64,000 nt of DNA from Pascua guehoae (Eukaryota; Basidiomycota; Tremellomycetes; Trichosporonales; Trichosporonaceae), in the NCBI GenBank assembly GCA_001600415.1, contig BCJX01000002.1:388413-452412 (forward strand), given 5' to 3'. This document shows positions 52,676 through 63,667 of the stretch, piece after piece. Numbering within the stretch: position 1 is the stretch's first letter; each line of letters starts with the position of its first letter. The notes under the pieces are model-generated. The model made no database searches and was not told the origin of the DNA. It was given only the letters and a program-made list of their open reading frames with translations. The position numbers and the translations under genes are program-made.

Positions 52676-55602
52676 TTATTCGCTTGCGGGACAATGGTCG
52701 ACATAGCCCTCGGGGTTGCCCCACCACGTCGGGAACGGAATACTCGGCCCACCGGCGCCCAAGACCGCAAAGGAGAGGATGAAGAGAACGAACAAGCTCG
52801 CACCATCAAACGCCGCCGTGATGAGGTACGAATAGTTTTTGAAAATGCGCGGCTTGTAGTTTCGCAGGTAATACTGGACGTAGAATCCCGCAACGAGGCC
52901 ACTGAGGACGACACACGACTGGGTCTGGTTGTACCCGAGCCAGCCCGAGTACATGAGCAGCGTGGGGATGTTGAGGTCGGCGAGGTCGAGTCTGCCGATA
53001 CGCGGGAGTACCTTCGGAGTCAGCTGGAGAGTATAGTGAGCGCACTCGCATGCCGGTGCACGACTCACTGTGGCGACCAGGCGGTGCAGAACGACAAGCC
53101 CGAACCCAATGGCCAGGCCGATGGGGACGAGATAGTACTGCCCCGCCCGACTGTAGAGGTACTTTGCAAGCGCCCACGCGCACGCTTGTGTGTTGAGAGA
53201 CTGGAAGGCTTGGCCACTCCACACCGCATTGCCGTTGGTGTTGACCAGGAGGTCGCGGTGGGAATTGACGACGGAAATCATGACAACGTAGTTGATGAAT
53301 GCGCCCAGAACGGTGCCCCAGATTTGCGTAATGAACATTATGCGGGGAGGGATTTTGACTAGTAGTGTCAGCAGATATGTATGGCTGATATAGGGTCTCG
53401 GGGTGTCTCGTGACTCACGGTACTCGCCCATCTTCAGGTCACTGGCAAGGTTGAGACTCTGGGCAATGACACTGTGCGACCACGCGCTAAAGTAGAGATT
53501 GCCGATGGGGCGGCCGGGGATAATCACACCAGCGACCATTTTCATGAGCGAGTTTGTCGCAATGCCGTTGCCGAAACGAGAGTATAGGAGGGTGCTCTGC
53601 AGCGTTAGAAAATAACCGTATAAAAGCAGGTGAATATCTCTAAATACAAGAGATGGAGAGGCTGATGGGGAAAGGCGGCCTTGGAGCACTTACAAAAGGC
53701 GCAATGACACTGCCGAGGACCAATGCGACAATATACGCCCACACCGGAAGGGTGAGGTGTTCCTTGACGACGACGATGATACCCAGCACAAAGGCAAAGA
53801 CGAGGACGCCGAGGTACCACAGCCAGCTGACCTCTTTGTACCGTTTCATTGCCTCGTGATGGCGGTCCTCCGACTCGCCTTTACGGAGTCCCTTCATGGT
53901 CTTGGCAATGTCCTTACCCCAGAAGAAGATGCAGTGGGCGATAAGGGCACCGATCTAGCAGTGAGCAAAGGCCTGCGATGGGACACATAACGTGGGCAGG
54001 AGGAAAAAAGGTAGTGGGAGTGGACGAGTTAGGAATCGAACCAAAGACCTCGTCAATGAGCACTACTGCTGCAGATGCTAATGACGCGCTCTACCAACTG
54101 AGCTACACGCCCCACAGTGGTTACAGGTGTCCGGCGCCACCGGCGCTGCTCGCGAGCATGGTTGAAATTCCGTGTACTCACTGCAGCGTTCCCTACCAGC
54201 ATGGCCCATGTGTACGTTCCACTTAGGTGGGGCAGCCCGTAATCGGCGAGGGCATCGGCATCGAGCACGCCGTCGATGAAGACCTTGGTTGCGTCGTACC
54301 TGGCCCCGTCTGCCGTCCGGAGGCTGGTCGACAGGAACGGCTGTGATTTCGCATCCCACGCGTTCCCGTAGTAGACTGCAATGAATGCGACCCAGCAAAT
54401 GACGAGGCCGACGGCAAAGTTTGCCTGCAGCTTGAGGGGCATCGACGTCGCTGTCGACGTAATGTACTGCCAGTCAAAGCTAAAGTTGAGAATGCCCAGG
54501 CCCTCATTACTGAGCGACCCGCCAAAGAGGTTTGTGAGGATGGCCGCCTTGGATCCCGTGGCGCCCATGGACGCGAGGCACGGGATCGAGACCGAGTTGA
54601 GCCATGGGAATATGTACGCCGGGAACCACTCGTACGCAAACATGCCGCCAAAGCAGTACCAAAAGACCCGAAGGGGTTTAGAGTCGCGAATCTCCTCCCA
54701 GTGCAGCGCTTGGAGGATCTTGACGAGCGGGATATTCGTCCAGTACACCGCCTCGACGGCCCACACCGTAATGGGCCGCAGGAGACCCGTGAGGCCGTAC
54801 CCGAACAGGCCGATCGAGAGCGTGCTGAGAATCACCGTCGTTGCCGTGAGCTTGAATGTGTAAAAGAGTGTCTGTACAGTGAAGACGCTGATGCTCGCGG
54901 TTCCGTTCGAAGCCGACGAGGCCGTAATGGCCGCAACGGCGTGCTCCTTGAGTCCGAACGGGCCCGGGTTGATGAGAACGGCAACGGTGAGCCACAGGGG
55001 ACGCTTGCCTTGTCCGCCCCGCGCGCGCCAACGTTTCTCTAGCACGTCGCCACGAGGCAGGAATGCCGCCCATGCCCGACCGAGGAACCAGAGAATAAGA
55101 ACGATGAATGAGCCGCTGATGGACACCGCCGTTGGTTTGAACTGCATGTCGTTAGCATTTCCATCTTGTTGCCTACAGTATACCTCGACTGAGTCTGCCA
55201 GTGCCCCCCTTGTGGCCGTTCTGGAAATCCCTGCTGTCTCTGGACCCAGCAGCCGAGTCCATGTCGCATGCGCCTATTGCGTCAACTCACATTGTAGATT
55301 TGATTCATCGTCGCTTGGAAGCACGCCACAGCCGTGCCAAGCACCATGCTCCGGACGGTGAGTGCCGGATCGCCATCGTCGCGAATCGACAACAGGTGGT
55401 TGGCAGCGTCGGCGCCCGTGACAATAATGTGATCCTCATTGTCCGTGTCGTAGGTCACAGGGAGGGAAACCTCGACGTCGGGTAAGGCGCCCTTCTTTTC
55501 TAAAGTGGGGTCCTCTGCAAGATGGTCGTCCGAGCTGTTCGTCGCTGCGGATGAGTGGGCCTCGAAATGAACGTCGTGTGGGGTCGTGCCTTGCAGCGAC
55601 AT
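52676..55602 (-). CDS. OPT-family oligopeptide transporter, 6 exons
   Basis: Exons 55602-55291, 55141-54182, 53954-53694, 53596-53419, 53358-53069 and 53023-52676 give 782 residues with many hydrophobic helices, the size of OPT oligopeptide/glutathione/siderophore transporters. After a charged 75-residue cytosolic tail come ALTVRSMVLGTAVACFQATMNQIYNFKPTAVSISG (start of the OPT domain), GLFGYGLTGLLRPITVWA, NLFGGSLSNEGLGILNFSFDWQYITS, YTWAMLVGNAA, NSLMKMVAGVIIPGRPIGNLYFSAWSHSVIAQS, RIMFITQIWGTVLGAFINYVVM and C-terminal FPTWWGNPEGYVDHCPASE. It should import small peptides with protons at the plasma membrane. Intron 2 (54181-53955) is 227 nt and contains a tRNA-Ala gene on the same strand. The other introns are about 50-65 nt, except intron 1 (149 nt) and intron 3 (97 nt). 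Confidence 0.92.
54022..54112 (-). tRNA. tRNA-Ala (AGC), copy 3, 19-nt intron, nested in OPT intron 2
   Basis: Acceptor GGGCGTG with CTCGTCC (G3-U70 present; positions 6-67 unpaired), D stem GCTC/GAGC, anticodon stem CGTCA/TGACG, anticodon AGC, a 19-nt intron after A37, T arm and B box GGTTCGATTCC as in the other copies, discriminator A. It lies wholly inside the second intron of the OPT transporter, same strand. Confidence 0.9.
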
Positions 55603-57727
55603 CTTGTTGAGGGCGATTTTCAGGACACCCAGGTCTTTGATAGTGGTCGTCCTTTATCACTAGGCCAATAAGTACCTCCTCACCGACATAGACATTTCGG
55701 CAACTGGAAAATCGGAGAGCCGCCAGTGCCAACGGTGCTGGCGTGATAACAACCTAGTTGAACACCATTGATGGCGCCATGCTGCGGGGCACCTGCTGCA
55801 CCACGCGCTGCCAAACCGCCACAACCGTTCACTAGCAATGCCGTTCTGGTAGCGATTTGTTCAAGACCAGTCTGTGCATGTGTCAGGCAAGTAAGCATAC
55901 GTCCAAAACCATGCGAGGCTGGACACGTGTGCCCGAAGGTTAAACTGAGACCAACGCGCTAAGGAATGGCATGAAGGTGGTGGACGAAACGACAAGCGCA
56001 GGGACAATGGCGTGATGAGATTACCGCGTGGTTACCATCGCGGACCGGAACATCTCCTATCTGTGTCTGAGCAATTCATTGGTGCACGCGTTAGTCCATT
56101 TCCAAGGAACCATGTTCGCGCGAGGCTAGACGAGGCTTCGCCATTCATCGTCATGTCTCGTGCCAGGAATAGCCTCGGTGCAAAGGTACGCCTTGAAGAG
56201 TCGTTTTGGTATGCTGCACGAGTAGACTCAAAAGCAAGGTTCAGGCTGGTCAGTGTGATACTCGTCCTGTTGGGAAGAGCAGCAGCCGCAGTCGGATATT
56301 TGCTGACGAGTGACCAGTGGCCCAACGCACGGTGGCTGATGAGCTGCCGACGTGGTTACAGTAGGTCGACACATTGTCCAAGTTTGATGGCCTCCGTGGG
56401 GAGCTGATGTTACTCTGTCTCCAACAACGTCCGGGGAAGCGTTGGACCGGTCCCGTTCTGTTATCCTGGAAAGTGGTTCACCTCGGCACCTTGGCAGTTT
56501 CTCCGGCATCGTTTGATGGGTACTGGCGACCTGCAGGCACTCTCAGACACTGTTGACGGGTAGCAGTTAACAGATGAGCGATGCGATGGACGAATGAACA
56601 ACAGTTAGGAGCGTGAGGGCACGGTCGTCGTTCGAGGTGGGTGGACGCTTTCCTAATGTCAATTTGCTTCCGCTAACCGACTTTTATTTATTACTAATAG
56701 ATAGGGAACGAACCGGAATTACCCACGTGGCAAGTTTTGTCATGCGGAGGACACTTCCGGCCGATCCCGATCCTCAGGCACGATGACGGTCGTCGTCATT
56801 TCATCGGACTCGGCAGGGCACGGAACTGTGAACCCCATTCATTGTTGACATGTCAACGGGATTGAGACCAAGGCGCATCGTTCGGATGACCCCGCCGTCG
56901 CTCACGTCCCTCTTGTCGCGAGCCGACCCACCCCCGGCGCACCTGGCGCGCGCCCCCTTGTTCCTGGGCTCGCCGGATAACGAAGCCTGAGCGCCGAGGA
57001 CGCCGAGGATGCCCAGGAGCCAGTCAGACGCGAGCCCTCTCTCAGCGGTCGGCTAGATCCCGGCGGTCCAAAGGCGGGGCCCTCGAGCTGACGGATCAAT
57101 GCGGGCTGTTGGTGGGGTGGCTTGGGCTATTGTGGACGTGTGGACGAGGCTTGGATCACAAGTGTGTGCACTTGCGCGCTTTGCCCTACTGGCTGGCTGC
57201 CGTCGATGCTGGGCCCGGTGGCACATTAGATGTGAACCCTGCGCGAGATTGTCCGCACGGTTCACTGTCTGACGACGCCTCTGTTCCACCATTGTATCCT
57301 CACCAGCCAGTGCATCGACGAGGATGTGAGGAACGAGGTATGGAGGCGCGCGTAATGCCCCCCGCGCGATTGCTCCATGGCCCGCACGCGGAGGCTGGAG
57401 GCTGGCTTGCTTCTCTCGTGTGCGGCTTGTGTAACGCGCTGTCATCCGAACCGGGCCCGTCCGCGACCGCTTCGAGCCTTGTTGAGCCTTGCCTCGGCTT
57501 GGTCGTGTTTCCGCCTCGTCCCACCTCTGTGCTGTGCGGTGCCTCCGCGGTCGGCCTCGTCCCAAGTCAGCTGACGAGGCCATGCTTCTCAGTACTTAAG
57601 CAGCAGCAGGTGCCTTGTGCTAGTCCCCATCCCAACACATCATAACACTTCAATCACTGCCTCTCTCCGCACTCTACCACCTTTCTCATACCCCAACCCA
57701 CTCCCTCCCACCTTCCTCTCATTCACA
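55603..57727. other. 2.1-kb intergenic region upstream of OPT and NDUFA4-like genes
   Basis: Divergent promoters at each end. Bases 56690-56706 are an A/T-rich island (TTTATTTATTACTAATAG). The 130 bases before 57728 are C/T-rich leader. No gene recognised. Confidence 0.45.
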
Positions 57728-58223
57728 ATGTTCGCCCGCGCCGCTACCCGCACCTTTGTCCGCCCCGCTGTCGCTCCCGTCCTCGGCCGCAGGGCCGCCT
57801 CGACCGCTACCACCCCTGCCAAGAGCAGCAACGCTGTAAGTTGAGACGACCTTCGGCAGCCACAGCAACAAGAACAGCGCTGACAAGAACAGTTGATCCA
57901 GGCCGTCAAGGGTGAGCCACCCCCACTCCCGCAACCCCCGCCGACGAGTTCCAAAGGACACGCACTGACTTCCAGACATGCCTGTTGACGTCTACCCTCT
58001 CGCATTCTGTGTCGGCGCCGCCGTCGTCGGCAGTGTCTACAGTGAGTATCTGCACACCCTTCAACACACACCTCTCCAGACCAGTGCTGACCACCAGTGT
58101 GCGGCTACCACCTCATCACCGACAAGTCTGTGAGTCTTACCATCGACGCCACCTTCAAGACCAGCCACTGACATCCAGCTCCGCCTCAAGCCCTCCGGCA
58201 ACGCTGGCACCACCGCGCACTAG
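57728..58223 (+). CDS. Small mitochondrial protein, NDUFA4/B12D-like, 5 exons
   Basis: Exons 57728-57835, 57893-57911, 57976-58041, 58098-58129 and 58179-58223 give 89 residues, including a 19-nt micro-exon. The N-terminus MFARAATRTFVRPAVAPVLGRRAAST is a clear mitochondrial presequence (Arg-rich, no acid). It is followed by a short helix and one membrane helix (YPLAFCVGAAVVGSVYMCGYHLITD) and the tail LRLKPSGNAGTTAH. This matches the layout of the NDUFA4/MLRQ/B12D group, small single-pass subunits of inner-membrane respiratory complexes (complex IV in animals). Assignment is by layout and the VxPxxxxVGxxxxxxxY pattern; the exact subunit is inferred. Confidence 0.72.
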
Positions 58224-58811
58224 ATGACCCCTTGCGGGTCAATTGGAAGATGCAGCCGCAGACATGTAGCCGTCTGCGGCCGCTATTAGAAGGGTTGTAT
58301 TCGTAGAGTAAATGAAAGCAGTGTCCATCAAACTGTACCCCAGCAACGTTATGCAACGTTATGCGGTTTTGAGAAGCAGTTAGAAGGCTGCTAGCAGTAA
58401 GGCAGCCTCCTCGATAAGGAAGCACCTGGCAACAGGATAGGGGTGTGGCGGCACAGGGAGGCCTGGTTGTGTCTCGGAAACATGCAGATGCTAGACAGCG
58501 GGCTCGTCAGTGGCGTCCGGTGCTCTGGAATCAGTTCTGCCACGATGAGTTTCGGCTTTCCGACGCCAACGAGTGGCCAGTGACCAGCCGTGCAGCCGTG
58601 CTTGCGGATGGATATGCCGTGGTTCCTCAGTTCAGCACTGGTTTAGCTATTTTCTTGCTCAGTACCTTTGGGCTTCTGCCAGGGGGCCGGTGTTGGCACT
58701 GTTGTTGTGTGCGTTGGGTTGCAATGTCGCATGCGGCGGGTTTGGCACGGTTTCGAGAGGACGGGCGGGCAACCTGCCTTCAACACGGCCTTCTGCTCCC
58801 ATTGCTCCCAA

Positions 58812-58895
58812 GGCAGCGTAGCAATACCATAACCACCTACAGTGTTCTTAACATACGTTTGCATCGGCACAGGTTCGAACCTGTGCCGCGCTGTT
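58812..58895 (+). repeat. Palindromic element copy 1 (possible structured RNA or DNA dyad)
   Basis: Starts GGCAGCG TAGC and ends CGCTGTT, which can pair (7 of 7 with two G-U), and encloses the perfect 22-bp palindrome GGCACAGGTTCGAACCTGTG plus CC. A T-rich tract follows on the plus strand. The B-box-like GGTTCGAACC suggested a tRNA, but the T-arm spacing does not fit. Confidence 0.4.
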
Positions 58896-59165
58896 TTGTT
58901 GTTCATGGGCTTTTCTCTTCTTTTCTTTTTTTTTTGTTCGTCACTGTCTTTCTCAACTCCTGGTCTGTGTCTGCAAGCCTGGCCTGTGGTGCATGTGGTG
59001 GCTCATCCTCCTCCGTTGGCCCATCAAGATAATGCCTCTTTTGTTCATCATCTTTACAGTGTGCGGACCAAGACACAAGGCAAAGGTGATCAGCGAGTGG
59101 CGGGCGTGGCTGGTGGACTTGCGCTGGGTGGCTACTTAGTAACGGATTTTCACTTATATTCCCAA

Positions 59166-59253
59166 GGCCGCGTAGCGAAACCTTTTACGGAATAGAGCTT
59201 TGCTCCTTCTGACCAGAGAAATCGGAATGGGTTCGAACCCATGCCGCGCGGTT
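59166..59253 (+). repeat. Palindromic element copy 2
   Basis: Shares CCCAAGGC-GCGTAGC at the left and GCCGCGC-GTT at the right with copy 1; the end stem GGCCGCG/CGCGGTT keeps pairing with a compensatory change (A-T in copy 1, C-G here). Encloses the perfect 16-bp palindrome ATGGGTTCGAACCCAT. TTTTT follows. Confidence 0.4.
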
Positions 59254-59956
59254 TTTGCGGTTGGGTCCTTTTGTGGTCTTCCCGCTATTCCTTTTTTTGC
59301 CGACCCCTCTTGCCATTGGAACCACTGTTCCGCGACTGTGATGTCCCTCGGAGTGTTCCTCCTCTCAATACTGAAGCATTGATGCATGTATTGACACGGG
59401 CCACCAGCGAGTGCACCAAGAACCCCTGTTCGTTTGACGCCCGACTTGCCTTCCTGCTGCAGCATCCTGTCTCCTCTCAATGGCGATCGTACATAAGAAG
59501 CACAGCTTCGGTGTTGTATTGAGCGATAGAGCTATGTATGGATTGAATGGGCGCGTGCGAGTAGATGTATAGTGCACGGCAGTGGCTCGAGCGTGCGTGC
59601 CACAGCGCGTGCGCGTAAGTGCGCGCGATCGCGCGCGAGCGAGGCTTGAGTCCCTACAACATGCATAAAGTTTACATAGATTGAGCAGTTTACCCAATCC
59701 TCCGCTGCGTACTGGGCGCCCTGTGATCCTGTGAATAGGTCCTCGATGTCTCCAGCCGACTGTGGAGGCGTGTCTGTCACAACTGGCTGCTTATATGAGC
59801 TGATCGGTCTGCAGGAGCATGCACAGCGGATACGCTGTGGTGCCAGAGCTCTGAATAGGAAGTCAAGCTGGCTGGGTGCCGAGCAGCAGACCCATCCCGG
59901 ACCACGACAGTGGGTATACGAGATCGCAGCCCATCAGCCCGTCCACTCGTCCTCCG

Positions 59957-60030
59957 TCCACCCGTCCACCCGTCCACCCGTCCACCCGTCCACCCGTCCA
60001 CTCGTCCACCCGTCCATCCGTCCACAGTCC
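59957..60030. repeat. CGTCCACC octamer tandem array
   Basis: About eight to nine copies of CGTCCACC with CGTCCACT and CGTCCATC variants. Non-coding. Confidence 0.8.
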
Positions 60031-60408
60031 ACTCCTTGTCCACCCGTCCATACACTTTACATGACGGCGCAACATCGGGATAACAGTAGAACGACGATGT
60101 ATGGGTCGGAGACGACGGGCTGGGGACGAGGGTGCGTCCCCAGTTGACCCAAGACAGATGACCCCCAGCTCTCCAGACCGGTCGGGCACGGCTCATCTTC
60201 AGCTCGGCTGATCCTCCATCCCGCAAAGTTGAAGCGAGATTACTCCGACAATTTGCCGATGCCCGAGACGTCCTCAGACCCCACGGCTCATCTTGGCTCC
60301 GCCGTCTCCAAGCACATGATATCCCCCAACCCACCCAAAGCCATACCATACTAAACGCAGCATGCCCCGCCTAACCCAACAACACCACCCACTCCCACTC
60401 CACTGACA

Positions 60409-63004
60409 ATGTCCGATCTCATCACGTCTGACCCCTCGCTCCGCCACGCCCTCCCACGGACATTCCGCTATGGCGCCGCCACGGCCGCGTACCAGATCGA
60501 GGGCGCGCACGACCGCGACGGCAAGGGCCCGAGTATCTGGGACGCGTACTTGGCCAACTCTGAGAATGGGAACGACGCGACGCGGTCGTATGAGCTGTGG
60601 CGCGAGGATCTGGCGCTGTTGAAGCGGTATGGGGTGGATACGTACCGGTTCTCGGTGGCGTGGCCGCGTGTCCGGCCTGGTGGTGAGTGGTTTGTGGGTG
60701 GGGTGAGGCAGGGTGGAGAGGGGGTGGGGCGTTCGGGGGTGTTGCGGGGGCACTGGATGAGGCTGTCAAGTCGATGAGGTGGCTTTGGGGCGCAGGTTAC
60801 ACGGCGGTCTGGGAGACACTTGTGCCATTCTTGGACCTGTCGATGGCAGCTTGGGGATCCACTCTGCTGCACCGGGAGTGCTTCCTGGGTCGCATGCGGT
60901 GAAGATCGAGTCTGGCAGCTTGAGTTGGACTCGCCGCACTCCCTTGGCTCGCGTCTTATGCTGGATTGGACTCTCCTCTCTCCACTCTCGCCTGAATTCT
61001 CGTCTCTCTACCCTCGCCTGAGTTCTCATCTCACCTCACTTCGATTCTTGTGCTGCGCTGACATTAGGCGGCGCCAACGACCCCGTCAACGAAAAGGGCA
61101 TCGAGTTCTACTCCAACCTCGTACGTCACCCACCCCACCCAACACCTGTCTCGCTAACTCTCGTAGGTGGACGCGCTGCTCGCCGAGGGCATCACGCCGT
61201 TCGTCACCATCTTCCACTGGGACCTGCCGCTCGCCCTCGACGAGGCCTACGGCGGGTTCGAGGACGCGGACCGCATCGTGCCCGACTTTGTCGCGTACGC
61301 GCGACTCCTGTTTGAGCGGCTGGGCGACCGCGTCAAGCACTGGATCACCATTAACGAGGTTCGTCATGGCTAACCGAGATGAGGGTCGAATGCGTTGGTA
61401 CCCGAGCTCACGCGCAGCCGTTCATCTACTCGATGCTCAACTCGATGGCGATGAAGCGCGACGGGTGGAGTGATGCCAAGTGGGCAAAGTGAGTAGCCTG
61501 CGTATCCAATTTATCCCGACCGGGCTTTTGCAGTGACCATCTCCCTTCACCAGATGCGCTGTCTCGCCGTCCAAAATGATCTCGGTAGCGGTCATGCGCT
61601 TGCACACTACACTGCTGACAACAAGATACACGCGCAGCCTCCTCCTGTGCCACGCATACACTGTCGACCTGTACCGCCGCGACTTCCAGCCCGCGCAAAA
61701 GGGCGAGATTGGGATCACACTCGTACGGCCCAACCCGTGACGCCGCTGACAGCAGAACGCCGACTGGGTCGAGCCGATCGACGAGTCCCCCGAGGCCAGG
61801 GCGGCCGCGCAGGCCAGCATCGACTATGTGCTCGGCATGGTATGTCCCCCCGCCTATCACACGCTGACTTGACAGTATGCCGATCCCATTTGTGGGTACT
61901 GTGAACGGGGCGGGCACTGATTGCAGACCTGGGGCGGTTTCCCGAGACGTGCCTCGAGCGGTTTGGCGAGGACGCGCTGAGTTTCTCGCCCGAGCAGTGG
62001 AAGGTTGTTCAGGGGTCAAATGAGTTGTGAGTATGCCGTGGGGATGGCTTGGCTTCGGGGATGGCGAACGGACGACGAGGGAGGGGGAGGTGGGGATCGT
62101 CCCAGGGTTTGGAGGGGGAATGCCTGATGGGGAGTTGTCTGCCACCCGCGGTCTCTGAGAGGGGCTAGGTGGGGAGAAAAGCTGTGAGGAATAGTCCACA
62201 TGAGGAACGCACTCATCGATGAGTGGGCTCTCTCCTCCCGTCCATCATTTCTGCCGGGAAAGAGTCCATATGAGGGCAGTCACAGTTGAGCCCCCCCCTC
62301 CCCGTCCATCATCTCCTTGAGGAAACATTCCATTGAGCACAGCTACCCACGGCCCCTCTCTCCATTCTTTTCTCTCCTAACCAGCCGTAGCTTCGGCCTA
62401 AACCACTACGGCACATCGTACGCCACCGGCCGCCCCCTGGACACGACCACATCCGACGCCAAAGCCCTCGCATTTGGGCTGCACGAACGCGTCTTTGAGA
62501 AGGACGGCCAGCTGATCGGCAACCGTGGCGAAAACGGGCACCCGCACGACGTGCCCTGGGGCTTCCGCAAGCTCCTGCAGTACATCCACAAGCACTATAC
62601 GGGCCCCGCGGGCCAGGCAATCTACATTACGGAAAACGGGTTTGCGGTCGAGGGCGAGAGCGCGATGAGTATCGCGCAGGCGTGTGATGATGTCCAGCGC
62701 CAGCGGTATTTTGCAGGGTATATCCACGAACTGGCGCTGGCGGTCAAGGAGGACGGGATCGATGTGGGCGCGTACATGGCGTGGTCGTTGCTGGAGTAAG
62801 TGGTGTGCGATGGGGAGACACGGGCGGGGGGGCGTAAGCTGGGGCTTGTGCAGCTGACACGACAGCAATCTCGAGTGGACGTTTGGGTACGGTCCCCGCT
62901 TTGGCATTACGGCCGTTGACCGGTCGTCGCCAGAGTTCACGCGGTACCCGAAGAACTCGGCGCTCATGCTGCGCGGGATCTTTGACCACCTTGTTGCAAA
63001 GTAG
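60409..63004 (+). CDS. GH1 beta-glucosidase, 10 exons
   Basis: Exons 60409-60682, 61068-61120, 61167-61358, 61418-61488, 61626-61722, 61756-61839, 61876-61891, 61927-62026, 62391-62795 and 62866-63004 give 476 residues, standard for GH1. The (beta/alpha)8 signatures are [73 protein letters not shown] with acid/base Glu173, YADPIYLGRFPE across the 16-nt exon 7, [18 protein letters not shown] with nucleophile Glu377, and [17 protein letters not shown]. It cleaves terminal beta-glucosides such as cellobiose. No signal peptide, so intracellular, as is usual for yeast GH1 enzymes fed by sugar transporters. Introns 1 (385 nt) and 8 (364 nt) are long for this genome. Confidence 0.93.
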
Positions 63005-63667
63005 CGTTAGTTGGAGTCGAGTGAATTGCCGGGAACTCAGAGTTATACAACAGAAGAGACGGTGAGGTTTGGCAATGCTACGTAGAACGGAGCGTTGTAT
63101 GGCCGCGTTATATTGTGAGCTCGTTTGCTAGAGACATCACATTGTAGTTGCGACAGAGATTAAATGCAGGAGTGGGAGACTACTGGCAGACTGACAGAAG
63201 TGAGAGACTGCTCGTAGGACGGACAACGAGCCATGGCGTGCAGTGCTGCAGTGCTTTTGTGAGCAGACGCAGCGGATCATCCACCAAAGGGCTGGAGACA
63301 ACGGCTCGGTACCAACCATCCCTCACGATTCTCCTTGCCGTGCTGAGTGGATTAGTACCTCTGTAAGCGTTATGTGGCATACAGGATAGACGTGCAAGAT
63401 GTTGTCGCATACAACTTGTGCTACAAGTCGAGCCGCTCGTGCGATGTGCAGACTGGTTGGTACCATGTCATCGTGTGGTCGGTCCAGTCGTCTCTTCGCT
63501 TTTGAGTCGGGACGATGACGAGGACACTGTCGCTGGGAAGCGCAGAGCAGCGCACATGTCGTACGCAGACCAGCCAGCCCAGTCCTCAATCCTCTGTCCC
63601 CTGCCCATTCTCCCCTCCCACGCCTCCCCCAACACCACCCATACCATCCTCCAGGCCTGAGGGCCCC
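63005..63667. other. Intergenic region between convergent GH1 and GNAT genes
   Basis: No gene recognised; holds the 3' UTRs of the two convergent genes. Confidence 0.4.

Larger units (their letters stand above)
58224..60408. other. 2.2-kb gene-free region with paired palindromes and a CGTCCACC array
   Basis: No protein gene supported; the 195-residue plus-strand frame at 58445-59032 has no protein-like character. Contains the two palindromic elements, a 16-bp GCGCGCGATCGCGCGC palindrome (59621-59636) and the 8-bp tandem array at 59957-60030. Confidence 0.5.

Noticed and set aside
58445..59032. 195-residue plus-strand protein
   Set aside because: Overlaps a palindromic element and low-complexity T/C runs, has no domain or codon-bias character, and its Cys/Phe-rich tail comes from the T-rich tract.
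58812..59253. tRNA genes at the two TTCGAA palindromes
   Set aside because: GGTTCGAACC resembles a B box, but with a 7-base T loop the T stem does not pair, no D arm or anticodon arm can be drawn on either strand, and the palindrome has a 6-base centre. Kept only as repeat elements.
59621..59636. GCGCGCGATCGCGCGC palindrome as a regulatory site
   Set aside because: A 16-bp perfect palindrome within a run of alternating GC that forms by chance in such sequence; no gene start nearby.
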